Shown: positions 39,819-50,543 of the stretch, in pieces
How the letters are laid out: each line of letters begins with the position of its first letter
Numbering within the stretch: position 1 is the first letter of the stretch
Assembly: GCA_016190695.1 (NCBI GenBank)
Contig: JACPQC010000023.1
Location: forward strand, 1 to 64,000
DNA: 64,000 nt
DNA from: Chloroflexota bacterium
GTDB taxonomy: Bacteria > Chloroflexota > Dehalococcoidia > Dehalococcoidales > RBG-16-60-22
Direction: 5' to 3'
Program-made: the position numbers and the translations under genes
Notes under the pieces: model-generated
The model's database searches: none
What the model was told of the DNA's origin: nothing
The model's input: only the letters and a program-made list of their open reading frames with translations

Positions 39819-40904
39819 ATGAAATTGAAATTGATCAGCGGCCTGGTGGCCGTTGTCCTGGCGCTGAGCGTGCTGGCGGCCTGCGGGCCAAAGCCGGCGC
39901 CAACGCCCACACCGGCTCCCACTCCCACACCCGCCCCGGCGCCACATCCCCAGGTCAGCATCGAGATACTGGGGTCGGCGTCCACTTCGGTAGGATATGC
40001 CATGTCCCTGGCCGTAGCCGATCTGTTGAACCGGTACCACCCCTGGCTGCGGGCTACCGCCCGGGCTACCGAGGGTTCAGGAGCAGCCATCACCATGATG
40101 CAGGAGCCGGGAAGGGGCAAGAACACCATCACCCAGTTGCCTCACGCTTCCTGGTATGCAGCGGAATTCGGCATCAAGCCTTACGTCACCCAGGCGCTGC
40201 CCGGCCTGCGCGCTATCTATTCTTACTTCCCGGGGGTAAACACCTTCATCACCCTTGACCCCAACATCAAGGAGTTCAAGGACCTCCGCGGCAAGAAGGT
40301 CGCTTTTTACCACCAGTCCATTGCCGGCAACCTGATAATGGACCCCCTGCTCAAAGCTGCCGACGCGCTGTATGGCGATGGTTTCTCACAGTCAGTAAAG
40401 GCGGAGTATAGCCTGGCCTTCGGCCCGGCGCAGTCCGCCCTGGCTGACGGCCTGATTGACGCCGCTCTGGGCAGCATCACCTACATGCCATCGGGACAAC
40501 AGTGGGAACCGGCAGGCTGGATGACCCAGAACCTGATGAACCCCAGGGGCCACCTCATTAACCTTCCGGCCGACCTGATACGGAAAGGCGCCGAGCTTAC
40601 CGGCGCCCCGATGGCTGCCCAGGTAGTCCCTGCCGACGCCGCCAAGAAGGGCCATCCCTCCATAACCGGTCTGGTCAATGTTATCGCCTGGAACGTCCTT
40701 CCCGATATGGATGACGAAGTGGTCACCGAGTTCGTCAAGATGGCCTGGGAACGCCGGGCGGAGATGGTCAACTACACCGCCTCGGCCAAGTCCTTGCTTC
40801 CGGAGACGGTAGCGCTCTGGCCGCCGGGCGAGCAGACAATGCATCCGGCAGCGGTAAAGTACTTCAAGTCACAGGGATTGCCGGTGATAGGCGCACCCAA
40901 ATAA
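39819..40904 (+). CDS. TAXI-family TRAP transporter solute-binding lipoprotein
   Basis: Lipobox LSVLAACG, Pro-rich tether, 'ILGSASTSVGYAMSLAVADLLNRYHPWLRATARATEGSGAAITMM'. Confidence 0.85.
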   Translation: MKLKLISGLVAVVLALSVLAACGPKPAPTPTPAPTPTPAPAPHPQVSIEILGSASTSVGYAMSLAVADLLNRYHPWLRATARATEGSGAAITMMQEPGRGKNTITQLPHASWYAAEFGIKPYVTQALPGLRAIYSYFPGVNTFITLDPNIKEFKDLRGKKVAFYHQSIAGNLIMDPLLKAADALYGDGFSQSVKAEYSLAFGPAQSALADGLIDAALGSITYMPSGQQWEPAGWMTQNLMNPRGHLINLPADLIRKGAELTGAPMAAQVVPADAAKKGHPSITGLVNVIAWNVLPDMDDEVVTEFVKMAWERRAEMVNYTASAKSLLPETVALWPPGEQTMHPAAVKYFKSQGLPVIGAPK

Positions 40905-40941
40905 GGAAAAACCATTAGTTTCCCGTTGAGAAGGTTGCCGG

Positions 40942-42843
40942 ATGGCCGAGCAAAGCCAGTTTACTAAACATGTCAGGACCGCCATAGCGATAATTGCCGT
41001 CGCTATGGCGGTCTACCACCTCGCCAGCACCAGGGCGCTCCTGGCGCCCAGCATGCTGCACCAGAACATACACCTCGGCTTTGCCCTGCTCATCGTCTTC
41101 CTGTTTGCCATCATCGAGACCCGCAGCAAGTGGCAGCGGGCGGTCTGGTTCAGTTTTATCGCGCTATCGCTGCTGGCGGTGGGCTACATATTTGTCTATT
41201 TCGACCAGTTGCAGTTCCGCAGCGGCGTACCAGTCGGCGCTGATGCCATTATCGGCGCCCTGCTGCTCCTGGTGGTCTTTGTCGCCACCTCTAAAGCTTA
41301 CGGGCCGGTCTTCTCCATACTGGCGGTAGTTCTCCTGTTTTACGCCCTGTTCGGCTACATGATCCCCGGCGCCTGGCGCACCTTCCAATTTAAACCGGAC
41401 AACTTCATCTTCGGCATAAGCTCCTCCATGCAGGAGGGTTTGTACGGCACTTTCCTGGGCATCTCCGCCAATTTCCTGTTCCTGTTCGTGTTATTTGGCT
41501 CATTGATGCAGGTCTCCGGGGCGACCCGCTTTTTTGAGGAGGTAAGCAAGTTCCTCGGCCGTCGTCTCAGCGGCGGCACCGCCTTGAGTTCGGTAGGCAC
41601 CAGCGCCCTGATGGGCACGGTCACCGGCAGCGTCGGGGCCAACATCGTAACCACGGGCGCCTTCACCATCCCCATGATGAAAAAGGTGGGCTACAAGCCA
41701 CATCAAGCCGCGGCCATTGAGGCGACGGCTTCGACCGGCGGGATGATAATGCCACCCATAATGGGCGCCGCCGCTTTTATCATGGCCAGCCTGACCGGCA
41801 TCCCTTATATCAAGATAATCGCCATGGCGGTACTTCCCGCCATATTTTACTTCTTGAGCGTCGGCATCTATGCTCAGTTGCAGGCCATGAAGATGAAGAT
41901 ACCGCCGGACACTGAACGAATAAACGTGCGGGAAATGCTTCTCACCGGCCCGCTGTTCATTATCCCGCTTCTGATCATCATCGTCCTGCTGACCTTTTAT
42001 TACACCTTGATGTATGTCGTGTTCTGGGCTACAGTGACCCTCATTGTCTTGAGCCTGCTCAGGAAGAAGACGCGCCCTACCCTGAAACAATGGGTGGACG
42101 CCACCATAAGCGGGGCCAAGATGGGGGCGCAGATCGCGGTAAGCCTCGCCACCATCGGCGTGGCGGCTTCGATCATGATGCACACCGGCCTCATCCTCCG
42201 GCTGCCCGGTATCATCGAATCCTGGAGCGGCGGATTCCTGCCCCTGGCGCTTATAGTCAGCTCCGTAATAGCCATAATACTGGGTATGGGGCTGCCGGCT
42301 ACGGCGGTCTATGTCATGATGGCCCTGGCGGTTGTGCCGGTCCTGCTCCGCATGGGCCTGGGCGTACAGCAGGCGCACCTTTTCGCTTTTTACTTCGGCA
42401 CGGTCAGCATGCTCACCCCCCCTGTAGCGATGGGTGCGGTGATAGCCGCCAAGATAGCTAACGCCAATTACTTCAAGACGGCAATAGAGGCTACCAAGGC
42501 CGGCCTCGCCGGCTTTCTCGTCCCCTTCTTCATGGTCATCACCCCGGCAATAATACTGCAACCTCAACCCTGGATATGGGCAGTGCTGGGCATCGTGGCT
42601 ATCCTGCTCACACTGCTCGGTTTCCAGATATCAATAGCCGGCCAGTATATCACGAAAGTAGGCGCATCATGGAGGTGGCTGCCGGCCCTCGCCGCAGTCA
42701 TCCTGGTCGCCGCCCTCATTATGGAAAGCTACCCGCTGTTCTTCGCCGGCATCGCCGTCTTTGCCGCGCTTACATTGTGGCAGGCCAGGCAGAGGTGGGG
42801 CAGCGCCTCAAGAGGCCTGAGAGCAACCGTCAACGATGCCTAG
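40942..42843 (+). CDS. TRAP transporter permease (fused DctQ-DctM, TAXI type)
   Basis: 'GTALSSVGTSALMGTVTGSVGANIVTTGAFTIPMMKKVGYKPHQAAAIEATASTGGMIMPPIMGAAAFIMA', 'GMGLPATAVYVMMA'. Confidence 0.95.
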   Translation: MAEQSQFTKHVRTAIAIIAVAMAVYHLASTRALLAPSMLHQNIHLGFALLIVFLFAIIETRSKWQRAVWFSFIALSLLAVGYIFVYFDQLQFRSGVPVGADAIIGALLLLVVFVATSKAYGPVFSILAVVLLFYALFGYMIPGAWRTFQFKPDNFIFGISSSMQEGLYGTFLGISANFLFLFVLFGSLMQVSGATRFFEEVSKFLGRRLSGGTALSSVGTSALMGTVTGSVGANIVTTGAFTIPMMKKVGYKPHQAAAIEATASTGGMIMPPIMGAAAFIMASLTGIPYIKIIAMAVLPAIFYFLSVGIYAQLQAMKMKIPPDTERINVREMLLTGPLFIIPLLIIIVLLTFYYTLMYVVFWATVTLIVLSLLRKKTRPTLKQWVDATISGAKMGAQIAVSLATIGVAASIMMHTGLILRLPGIIESWSGGFLPLALIVSSVIAIILGMGLPATAVYVMMALAVVPVLLRMGLGVQQAHLFAFYFGTVSMLTPPVAMGAVIAAKIANANYFKTAIEATKAGLAGFLVPFFMVITPAIILQPQPWIWAVLGIVAILLTLLGFQISIAGQYITKVGASWRWLPALAAVILVAALIMESYPLFFAGIAVFAALTLWQARQRWGSASRGLRATVNDA

Positions 42844-42899
42844 GCTGCTGTGCAGCCCCGGCCTGCGCGTCAAATTAAGTAATAACTTCGGAGGGAACC

Positions 42900-43781
42900 A
42901 TGCCACGAGTTTTGCAGCCGTTCGAGTACCTGGAGCCAAGATCAGCCGCAGAAGCAACCCGCATCCTGGCTGATTACGGCACAAGGGCGAAGGCGATGGC
43001 GGGCGGCGTCGACCTCCTGCCCAGAATACGCCAGCGCAAGATATGCCCTGAGGTTATCGTCAGCATCCAGAATATCCCCGGCCTGGACTCGATCAAGGAA
43101 GAGAGAGGGCAACTTAGGATCGGCGCCCTAGTCACCCTGCACACCGCCGAACTGGACCGGTTGATCAAGGAACGTTACACTGCGCTCCACGAGGCCGTAC
43201 ACCACCTGGCTTCGGTGCAGGTAAAGACCATGGCCACGCTGGTGGGCAATCTCTGCGTGGCTACGCCGGCCTCGGACATGGCCGCCGCTTTGTTCGTCCT
43301 GGGAGCAAGCCTGGTCGTCGTAAGCCCTGACAAAGAACGGGCCATCCCCATAGAGCAGTTTTTCCTGAAGCCGGGGCAGACAGCGCTCCAGCCAGGTGAG
43401 CTAGTCACCGAAATAGTAGTGCCCGCGCCCGCGCCGGACTCGGGCAGCGCCTTTCTCAAGCTGGTGCGGACTGCCGCCGACATCGCCAAGGTGAACGCAG
43501 CCGTCTGCCTCACCGTTGACGGCGATGCCTGCAAGGAGGCGAGGATCGCCCTCGGTTCGGTAGCGCCGACCACTATCCGGGCGCCCCGGGCCGAGGCCGC
43601 CATCAAGGGACAAAAACTGACCGGGGATACCATTCAGGCTGCGGCCAGGGCTGCCGAAGCTGAGTCCCGGCCCATAACCGATGTCCGCTCCAATGCCGAT
43701 TACCGGCGGGAGATGTCCGGCCTGCTTGTGGGCAGGGCCATAAAAATCGCTTTCCAGAGGGCAAGGGGGCAACATGAGTAA
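42900..43781 (+). CDS. Molybdenum hydroxylase FAD-binding (medium, CoxM-like) subunit
   Basis: 'FEYLEPRSAAEATRILADYGTRAKAMAGGVDLLPRI', 'TMATLVGNLCVATPASDMAAALFVL'. No 4-HBCR-type extra [4Fe-4S] Cys cluster visible. Confidence 0.9.
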   Translation: MPRVLQPFEYLEPRSAAEATRILADYGTRAKAMAGGVDLLPRIRQRKICPEVIVSIQNIPGLDSIKEERGQLRIGALVTLHTAELDRLIKERYTALHEAVHHLASVQVKTMATLVGNLCVATPASDMAAALFVLGASLVVVSPDKERAIPIEQFFLKPGQTALQPGELVTEIVVPAPAPDSGSAFLKLVRTAADIAKVNAAVCLTVDGDACKEARIALGSVAPTTIRAPRAEAAIKGQKLTGDTIQAAARAAEAESRPITDVRSNADYRREMSGLLVGRAIKIAFQRARGQHE

Positions 43782-44265
43782 ACAGATAGTACGACTATCG
43801 GTCAACGGCAGCAATCATGAACTGCTGCTGGAACCCCAGATGACCCTGCTCCAGGCACTTCGGGACGAGCTTGGCCTCACCGGTACCAAGTACGGCTGCG
43901 GCGTCTGCGAATGCGGGGCCTGCACTGTGCTCGTTGACGGCAAGCCCGTGCTGGCCTGCAGCATCCTGGCCATATCCGTCAGGGACAAGGACATCCTCAC
44001 CATCGAGGGACTGGCCGGCAACGGCAACCTGCATCCCATCCAGCAGGCCTTCATTGACTACGGGGCCATCCAGTGCGGTTTCTGCACTCCGGGGATGATC
44101 CTGTCCTCCAAGGCCCTGCTCGATGAAAATCCCCGCCCGTCGCGCCAGGAGGTCAAGGAATGGCTGGCGGGCAATCTGTGCCGGTGCACAGGGTACGTGA
44201 AGATAATCGAGGCGGTGATGGCAGCCTCGGAGACAATGGTCAAAGGAGGCTCTCATGGCAAGTGA
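43774..44265 (+). CDS. Molybdenum hydroxylase 2Fe-2S (small, CoxS-like) subunit
   Basis: 'GLTGTKYGCGVCECGACTVLVDGKPVLAC', 'IQCGFCTPGMILSSKALL', 'LAGNLCRCTGYVKI'. Confidence 0.96.
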   Translation: MSKQIVRLSVNGSNHELLLEPQMTLLQALRDELGLTGTKYGCGVCECGACTVLVDGKPVLACSILAISVRDKDILTIEGLAGNGNLHPIQQAFIDYGAIQCGFCTPGMILSSKALLDENPRPSRQEVKEWLAGNLCRCTGYVKIIEAVMAASETMVKGGSHGK

Positions 44266-46561
44266 ACTGGCAGTCGTAGGCAAGCGCCTGACCCGCCCGG
44301 ATGTCGCCGCCAAGGCTACCGGCTCCGCCCTGTACACTACAGATATGACGCTGCCGGGCATGCTCACCGCCGCAGTGCTCAGAAGCCCGCACGCCCATGC
44401 CCGGATAGTGAAGATAGACACGTCCAGGGCAGCGAAATTGCCCGGCGTTATGGCGGTTTTGACCACCCGGGACGTGCCCGACAAGCTATTTAACATGGGC
44501 ACTTCGGAACTATTGATTATCAAGAAGGAACACCTCATAGCGGACCAGCACGTGCTGAACAACCCGGTGCGGTACGCCGGCGAGGCCGTGGCCGCCGTGG
44601 CCGCCGTTGACGAAGCCACCGCCCAGGCCGCCCTGGAACTTATCGAGGTAGAATACGAAGTCCTGCCAGCCGTCTTCGACCCGCTGGAGGCGATAAAGCC
44701 GGGCGCGCCCAGGGTGCACGACTTTGCCGGGAACAATATTGCCCAGCACCTCAGCCATCCCTACGTCTCAGGAGATGTTGAAAAGGGCTTCCGGGAGTCC
44801 GATGCTGTAATAGAGGGGACTTTCACCACCTCCAAGCAGAAGACCGCCCCCCTGGAGCCTGCCTCCTGTGTCGCCAGCTTCGACGCCAATGGCAGGGTGA
44901 CGGTCTGGTCGCCGGCACAGCGCCCCTTCCTGGCCCGGAGGCGGCTGGGAGAGGCCTTCGATATCCCCGAGGGCAAGATAAGGTGGATAACCCCGCTCAT
45001 CGGCGGCGGCTTCGGCAACGGGGCCAGCCTCAGGGCCGAGCCGATCTGCGTGGCACTGGCACAGAAGACCAGGCGGCCGGTAAAGCTGGAGTATTCCCGC
45101 GAAGAGCAGTTCGTGGCCACCGAGACCAGGACCAGGTTCGTCCAGATGGTAAAGCTGGGGGTCAAGAAAGACGGCACCATGATAGCGTTACAGACGCGGG
45201 TCATCGCTGACGCCGGGGCCTATTTCTCCGCAACCGGCTCGATTACCGGGGTCAACATGGCTTACCTGCTCGGCCTGTACCGGGTACCCAATACGGCGGG
45301 CCAGGCGGATATCGTCTACACCAACACCACCCCCTCCGGCGCGGTGCGCGGCTATGGCAACCCGGAGGGCATGTTCGCCCTGGAGCAGGTGGTAGACATG
45401 GCCGCCGAAAAGATAGGCATGGACCCGATGGAGCTGAGGCTGAAGAACCACCGCACCACCGGCGAACCCTCCCGCAGTCCTTCCATAACCATCGAAAGCT
45501 GCCGGCTGGCCGAGTGCATGCAGCTTGGCGCTGAGAAGATAGGGTGGAAAGAAAAGAGAGCGACAAGGAATAAGGCTGGCATCAAGCGGCGCGGCCTGGG
45601 CATGGCCGTCACCACGCACAATGCCGGCTCCTTCCCCCGGATGCTGGACTACACCAACGCCACCATAAAGCTGAACGAGGACGGGTCGGCGAACCTGACC
45701 GCCGGCTGCTGCGAACTGGGGCAGGGCATCACCGGGGTGGTCAGCCAGATCGCCGCCGAGGCGCTGGGTATGCACGCCCAGGATATAGTCGTCTACGCCG
45801 GGGATACTGACGTGAACGAGTTCGATGCCGGATGCGTGGGCAGCCGGGCTACCTATAACATCGGCAACGCTGTGGTCAGGGCGGCAAGCGAGGCCAAACA
45901 AAAGCTGCTGGAGCGCGCCGCCAAGATGCTGGAGGCCGAGCCTGGTGAACTGGAGGCCAGGGAGGGCCGGGTCTTCTTCAAGGTGGCCCCGGACAAGGGC
46001 ATCACCATAGCCGAGGTAGCCAAAGACGCCATCTATAACTTCAAAGGGGACGCCGGCCAGATTTCAGGCCATTGCTCCTGGGAGGCCAAATGGAACACCC
46101 CGGCCTTCGAGGCTGTATTCGCCGAAGTCGAGGTGGACACGGAGACCGGCGAGGTCAGGGTCATCAAGGTGGCCCAGGCCCATGATATCGGCCGGGCGAT
46201 AAATCCTTTGACTGTAGAAGGCCAGTTGGAAGGCTCGATAATGCAGGGCATGGGTTGGGCGCTGACCGAGGACTTTGCCGTGAACAGCAAGGGCATCCTG
46301 GAGAGCGACAATTTCACCAGCTACAAGATACCCTCCAGCATGGACATACCGGAGACCGAGGTGCTGCTGGTGGAATACCCCATCGAGTCCGGCCCGTTCG
46401 GGGCCAAGAGCGTGGGGGAATGCGGCGTGAACGCCATCGCCCCGGCCATCGCCAACGCCATCTCTGACGCCACCGGCATCCGGCTCTTTGAACTGCCGAT
46501 GAACCCGGAGAGGGTGTTGCACGCGCTACATAGGAAGGAAGCCGGAGGACTGTCTTACTAA
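44255..46561 (+). CDS. Molybdenum hydroxylase molybdopterin-binding (large, CoxL-like) subunit
   Basis: 'GKRLTRPDVAAKATGSALYTTDMTLPGMLTAAVLRSPHAHARI', 'GGGFGNG', 'AVRGYGNPEGMFALE', 'GELGQGI-type CCELGQGITGVVSQIAAEALG', 'GAKSVGECGVNAIAPAIANAI'. Confidence 0.96.
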   Translation: MASELAVVGKRLTRPDVAAKATGSALYTTDMTLPGMLTAAVLRSPHAHARIVKIDTSRAAKLPGVMAVLTTRDVPDKLFNMGTSELLIIKKEHLIADQHVLNNPVRYAGEAVAAVAAVDEATAQAALELIEVEYEVLPAVFDPLEAIKPGAPRVHDFAGNNIAQHLSHPYVSGDVEKGFRESDAVIEGTFTTSKQKTAPLEPASCVASFDANGRVTVWSPAQRPFLARRRLGEAFDIPEGKIRWITPLIGGGFGNGASLRAEPICVALAQKTRRPVKLEYSREEQFVATETRTRFVQMVKLGVKKDGTMIALQTRVIADAGAYFSATGSITGVNMAYLLGLYRVPNTAGQADIVYTNTTPSGAVRGYGNPEGMFALEQVVDMAAEKIGMDPMELRLKNHRTTGEPSRSPSITIESCRLAECMQLGAEKIGWKEKRATRNKAGIKRRGLGMAVTTHNAGSFPRMLDYTNATIKLNEDGSANLTAGCCELGQGITGVVSQIAAEALGMHAQDIVVYAGDTDVNEFDAGCVGSRATYNIGNAVVRAASEAKQKLLERAAKMLEAEPGELEAREGRVFFKVAPDKGITIAEVAKDAIYNFKGDAGQISGHCSWEAKWNTPAFEAVFAEVEVDTETGEVRVIKVAQAHDIGRAINPLTVEGQLEGSIMQGMGWALTEDFAVNSKGILESDNFTSYKIPSSMDIPETEVLLVEYPIESGPFGAKSVGECGVNAIAPAIANAISDATGIRLFELPMNPERVLHALHRKEAGGLSY

Positions 46562-46654
46562 TCGTCTCATAATAGTTCAAACCCAAGTTAGAGCGTCATA
46601 CCAGCCCTTCTTCACTCAGGATAAACGTAGGCTGATATCCAGAAAGAGTTCCGA

Positions 46655-46681
46655 CTGGATTCCAGCCTACGCTGGAATGAC
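46655..46681 (+). repeat. Dispersed palindromic repeat
   Basis: CTGGATTCCAGCCTACGCTGGAATGAC. Confidence 0.7.
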
Positions 46682-46804
46682 ATTAGAGGTTTTGCGCGCC
46701 TCCTTTTTACCATTATCTCAAGTAGGGAAATCCAGTCAATTATAAGACCATTAGTAATATCGCGCCAATGACAGTTTTCGGATAGCCTCTGACACAAACC
46801 TTCC

Positions 46805-48934
46805 TCAAAACGCGCAGGCGCCCCAGGGGCAGCCGCCGGAGTATTCTGATTCTGCGGTCATGTAAGGAGCAGGTTCGGCGGCCTTCTCGGGCAGATACCC
46901 GGGGAGGCTGAGCACCTGTTCCTTCTTGCTTCCGTACCGGTAGATGGTTATCCCTTTGCATTTCAACGTGTGGGCCAGCCTGTAGATGCGGTTGATGTCC
47001 TCGGGGCTGGCCTCGGCGGGCAGGTTCACCGTCTTGGACACCGAGTTGTCAGTATGTCTCTGGAAGACGGCCTGCATCCTGACGTGCCACTCCGGGGCGA
47101 TATCCCAGTCGGTGACAAACACGGAACGGACGTCATCGGGGATTCCGGGGATGCCCTGCAACGTCCCCCTCCGGGCCACCGTCTCCATCAGGTCCGGGGA
47201 GTAGAAGCCCCGCTCCCGGGCCACCTGCTCGAACAGGGGGTTGACTTCCATGAGCCTGGTCCCCTCCATCACGTTGCGGACATAGGCCAGGGCGAAGAGC
47301 GGCTCGATGCCACTGGAACACCCGGCGATGATGCTGATGGTGCCGGTAGGGGCGATGGACAGCACGGTGGCGTTCCTCAGCCTGTCGCCATCGGGCCGGT
47401 CATGGATGCTGCCGGGGAAATTGGGGAAGACGCCCCGCTCCCCGGCCAGCCTGGCCGACGCCTCGCGAGCTTTCTGGTAAATGAAGCTGATGATGCGCTC
47501 GGCCAGCTCCAGGGCGGCCTCGGAGTTATAGGGTATGCCCAGTTTGACCAGGGCGTCGGCAAAGCCCATCACGCCCAGGCCGATCTTGCGGTTGCCGCCC
47601 CTGGTTATCGCTTCGATAGCGGTCAGGGGAAAGACATTGGCCTCGATGACATTGTCCAGGAAACGCACCCCCAGTGAGACCAGGTCCTCCAGCTTCTGCC
47701 AGTCCATCCGGCCATCAACGACCGTCCGGGAGAGATTTATCGAGCCGAGGTTGCAGCTCTCATAGGGGAGCAGGGGCAACTCCCCGCAGGGGTTGGTGGC
47801 CTCCATGCGCCCCAGGCGGGGGGTGGGGTTGTAAAGGTTTATCTCGTCAAGGAATATCAGGCCGGGGTCTCCCGTCTTCCAGGCGTTATTTACTATCATG
47901 TTGAACAGGCCGGCGGCGTTGATGCTCTTCGCTTCTTTTCCCGTCCTGGGGTTGATCAGGGGCCAGCGGCCATTCTTTGAGACCGCGCTCATAAAGTCCT
48001 CGGTGACGCCCACCGAGATATTGAAGTTGGACAGGGTAACGCCATCGCTCTTGGCATAGACGAACTCGACGATGTCAGGGTGGTCGGCGTTCATAATGCC
48101 CATATTGGCGCCGCGGCGCTTGCCGCCCTGCTTCATGACCCCGGTGGCGGCATCGAATATCTTCATGAACGATACAGGTCCGGAGGCCACCCCCTTGGTA
48201 GACCGGACGATATCCCCCCTGGGCCGGAGATGGCTGAAGGTGAAGCCGGTGCCGCCGCCGGACTGGTGGATCAGGGCCATGTGCTTGAGCGTATCAAAAA
48301 TGCTGACCACCGAGTCCTCTACCGGCAGCACAAAGCAGGCCGAGAGCTGTCCCAGGGGCAGTCCGGCGTTCATGAGAGTAGGGGTGTTGGGCATGAACTC
48401 CAGGTTGCCGATAGCCCGGAAGAACCGTTCCTCCCAAGTTGCCACATCAGCAGCGGGGTCGAAGGCGAGTTCCGCCCTGGCGACGGCCCGGGCGACGCGC
48501 CGGAACAGTCCCGCCGGCGTCTCGACGACGTTGCCCTCCTCATCTTTCACCAGGTAACGCCGCTCCAGCACCTTGATGGCGTTGACCGTCAGCTTCAGGT
48601 CGTCTCGCACCCCGATGGTGGATTTCAGCCGGCGCAGGTCAGACCGCTGCTGGCGGTAAAGGATGTAGGCCTTGGCCGCCGCCGGGTAGCCACCGGCCAT
48701 CAGCACCTGCTCTACGATGTCCTGCACGTCCTCCACGCCGGGCACCGCCTCAGGAAATTTCTGTTCCACCTTTGCCACCGCTTCCCCGGCCAGTCCAGCG
48801 GCAAGCTGTGTTTCCGTTACGCCCGTGGCCACAAGCGCCTTCCTTATCGCGTTTTCTATTTTCCCAGGCTCAAAGGGAACGACAGAACCATCCCGTTTGC
48901 GTATCTGGCTAACCGGACTCATGTCGGCCTCCAA
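46805..48934 (-). CDS. nrdJ: Adenosylcobalamin-dependent (class II) ribonucleoside-diphosphate reductase
   Basis: N-terminal ATP-cone, 'NTPTLMNAGLPLGQLSACFVLPVEDSV', 'GGGTGFTFSHLRPRGD', 'NPCGELPLLPYESCNLGSINLS', 'TGTISIIAGCSSGIEPLFA'; C-terminal CPWGAC. Confidence 0.93.
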   Translation of the reverse strand: MEADMSPVSQIRKRDGSVVPFEPGKIENAIRKALVATGVTETQLAAGLAGEAVAKVEQKFPEAVPGVEDVQDIVEQVLMAGGYPAAAKAYILYRQQRSDLRRLKSTIGVRDDLKLTVNAIKVLERRYLVKDEEGNVVETPAGLFRRVARAVARAELAFDPAADVATWEERFFRAIGNLEFMPNTPTLMNAGLPLGQLSACFVLPVEDSVVSIFDTLKHMALIHQSGGGTGFTFSHLRPRGDIVRSTKGVASGPVSFMKIFDAATGVMKQGGKRRGANMGIMNADHPDIVEFVYAKSDGVTLSNFNISVGVTEDFMSAVSKNGRWPLINPRTGKEAKSINAAGLFNMIVNNAWKTGDPGLIFLDEINLYNPTPRLGRMEATNPCGELPLLPYESCNLGSINLSRTVVDGRMDWQKLEDLVSLGVRFLDNVIEANVFPLTAIEAITRGGNRKIGLGVMGFADALVKLGIPYNSEAALELAERIISFIYQKAREASARLAGERGVFPNFPGSIHDRPDGDRLRNATVLSIAPTGTISIIAGCSSGIEPLFALAYVRNVMEGTRLMEVNPLFEQVARERGFYSPDLMETVARRGTLQGIPGIPDDVRSVFVTDWDIAPEWHVRMQAVFQRHTDNSVSKTVNLPAEASPEDINRIYRLAHTLKCKGITIYRYGSKKEQVLSLPGYLPEKAAEPAPYMTAESEYSGGCPWGACAF

Positions 48935-49119
48935 CTTTGGGCAAACCGCCCTATAATCCCATTTTCCGCCGTTGCCCGCCGGGTGTCAATACGTCTTCTT
49001 ACAATTGCGGAAATCCGTCAGAAGTGTGAGCAAAATCATATACAGCCGCCGGACAACAAAATATGCTTAGTATAAGGCCAGGATATCAAAGACGCCTCTC
49101 CGGCGGAAAGGAAGGCGAT

Positions 49120-50466
49120 ATGCCTGTAAAAACAGAGGAACTGGTCCTCGACCTGCCCGAAATGGAAAGCGAAGAAACAGCTTTCCCTTCGGAAGAGGGC
49201 GAAGTCGACCGGAGCATAGTAGCTATATATCTCGCCGAGTCAGGCCAGACCCCTTTGCTCACCGGCGCCAAGGAGCGGTTGCTGGCCAGCCGCATCGAGG
49301 AAAGCAAGTACCTGCTGCTGCTCGAACGGGAGTGGGCCGCCCGGTCGGGGAGATCGCCGGAACCAGCGGACCTGGTGCTCTACCTGGGCGAACGCCTCAG
49401 CCGGGCGCACCGGCTCTTTGAAGAGGTATGCCGATCCCGCGGGGTTGATGGCCCCCTAGCCGCCCGGATGACCTCCCCTTCGGTGCGCCAGGTACTGGAT
49501 GGCAACCTTGAGCCTGAGGTGATAAACAGTCTCGCCGAGGCCACCGGCGCTAAACTGGGCCTGACCGCCAGGGCCATAGTCCGGCTCTCTGCAGAAAGCC
49601 GCCTGATGCCCTGGCATATCCTGCCGGATTTCAGCTCCCTGCCTGAACTGAAAGACTGGCTGTACTCTCCAGAAGGGCAGCATCAGCTAAAAGAGAGAGA
49701 ACGCCAGATTGCCGCACACTTCGAAGCCGTAAAGGAAAGGGCCAGGGAGGCCAGGGACCTCTTTGTCAGGGCCAACCTGCGCCTGGTCATCAACATCGCC
49801 AAGAAGTATCTCCGGCGGGGCATGCCTTTTCTCGACCTCATCCAGGAGGGGAACATGGGTCTGATCCGGGCGGTGGACAAGTTTGATTACCGCCGGGGCT
49901 ACAAGTTCAGCACCTACGCTATCTGGTGGGTGCGCCAGGCCATCACCCGCTCCATCGCCGACCAGTCCCGCAACGTGCGCCTGCCGGTACACATGGTGGA
50001 CGCCATTGCCAGGCTCAACCGGGTCCGGCAGCGGTTGTCACAGCAGCTTTGCCGCCAGCCCAGCACCGGGGAGCTTGCCTCCGCCATGAATGTTTCGCCC
50101 GACCGCATTGAGATGTTGCTCGAGGCCGGCTCCAGGGAGCCTGTATCCCTGGAAACCCTGGTCAGCGAAGATGATGATACCGAGCTTGCTGACATGATAA
50201 GAGATGATAGGGCGCCGTCACCGGACTCGGTGGCCACCAGGGAAGTGCTTAGAGAGCAGCTTATGAAGATTCTGGACTCGCTTTCCTGCCGGGAGCGACA
50301 GGTCATCGAACTGAGGTTCGGCCTGGGACAGGACAGCGACAAGACCCTGGAAGAAGTGGGGCAGAAGCTGGGACTGACCAGGGAGCGGATCCGCCAGATA
50401 GAACGTGAAGCGCTGAGCAAGATGCGCCATCCCAGCCGGAGCCGCCAGTTGCTGGGCTATCTATAG
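49120..50466 (+). CDS. RNA polymerase sigma-70 family factor (RpoD/SigA-like)
   Basis: '[75 protein letters not shown]', region 4 '[24 protein letters not shown]'. Confidence 0.94.
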   Translation: MPVKTEELVLDLPEMESEETAFPSEEGEVDRSIVAIYLAESGQTPLLTGAKERLLASRIEESKYLLLLEREWAARSGRSPEPADLVLYLGERLSRAHRLFEEVCRSRGVDGPLAARMTSPSVRQVLDGNLEPEVINSLAEATGAKLGLTARAIVRLSAESRLMPWHILPDFSSLPELKDWLYSPEGQHQLKERERQIAAHFEAVKERAREARDLFVRANLRLVINIAKKYLRRGMPFLDLIQEGNMGLIRAVDKFDYRRGYKFSTYAIWWVRQAITRSIADQSRNVRLPVHMVDAIARLNRVRQRLSQQLCRQPSTGELASAMNVSPDRIEMLLEAGSREPVSLETLVSEDDDTELADMIRDDRAPSPDSVATREVLREQLMKILDSLSCRERQVIELRFGLGQDSDKTLEEVGQKLGLTRERIRQIEREALSKMRHPSRSRQLLGYL

Positions 50467-50543
50467 CGCCTAGCACCTTGTAACACAATCTATTTCGTAT
50501 CAATGCTATGCCCTGTCATTGGAGCCATCCCGCCTCAAGCGGG

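Noticed and set aside
42900-46561. 4-hydroxybenzoyl-CoA reductase or CO dehydrogenase assignment
   Set aside because: No extra Fe-S loop in the FAD subunit and no diagnostic active-site loop for aerobic CODH recognised; left as a generic molybdenum hydroxylase.
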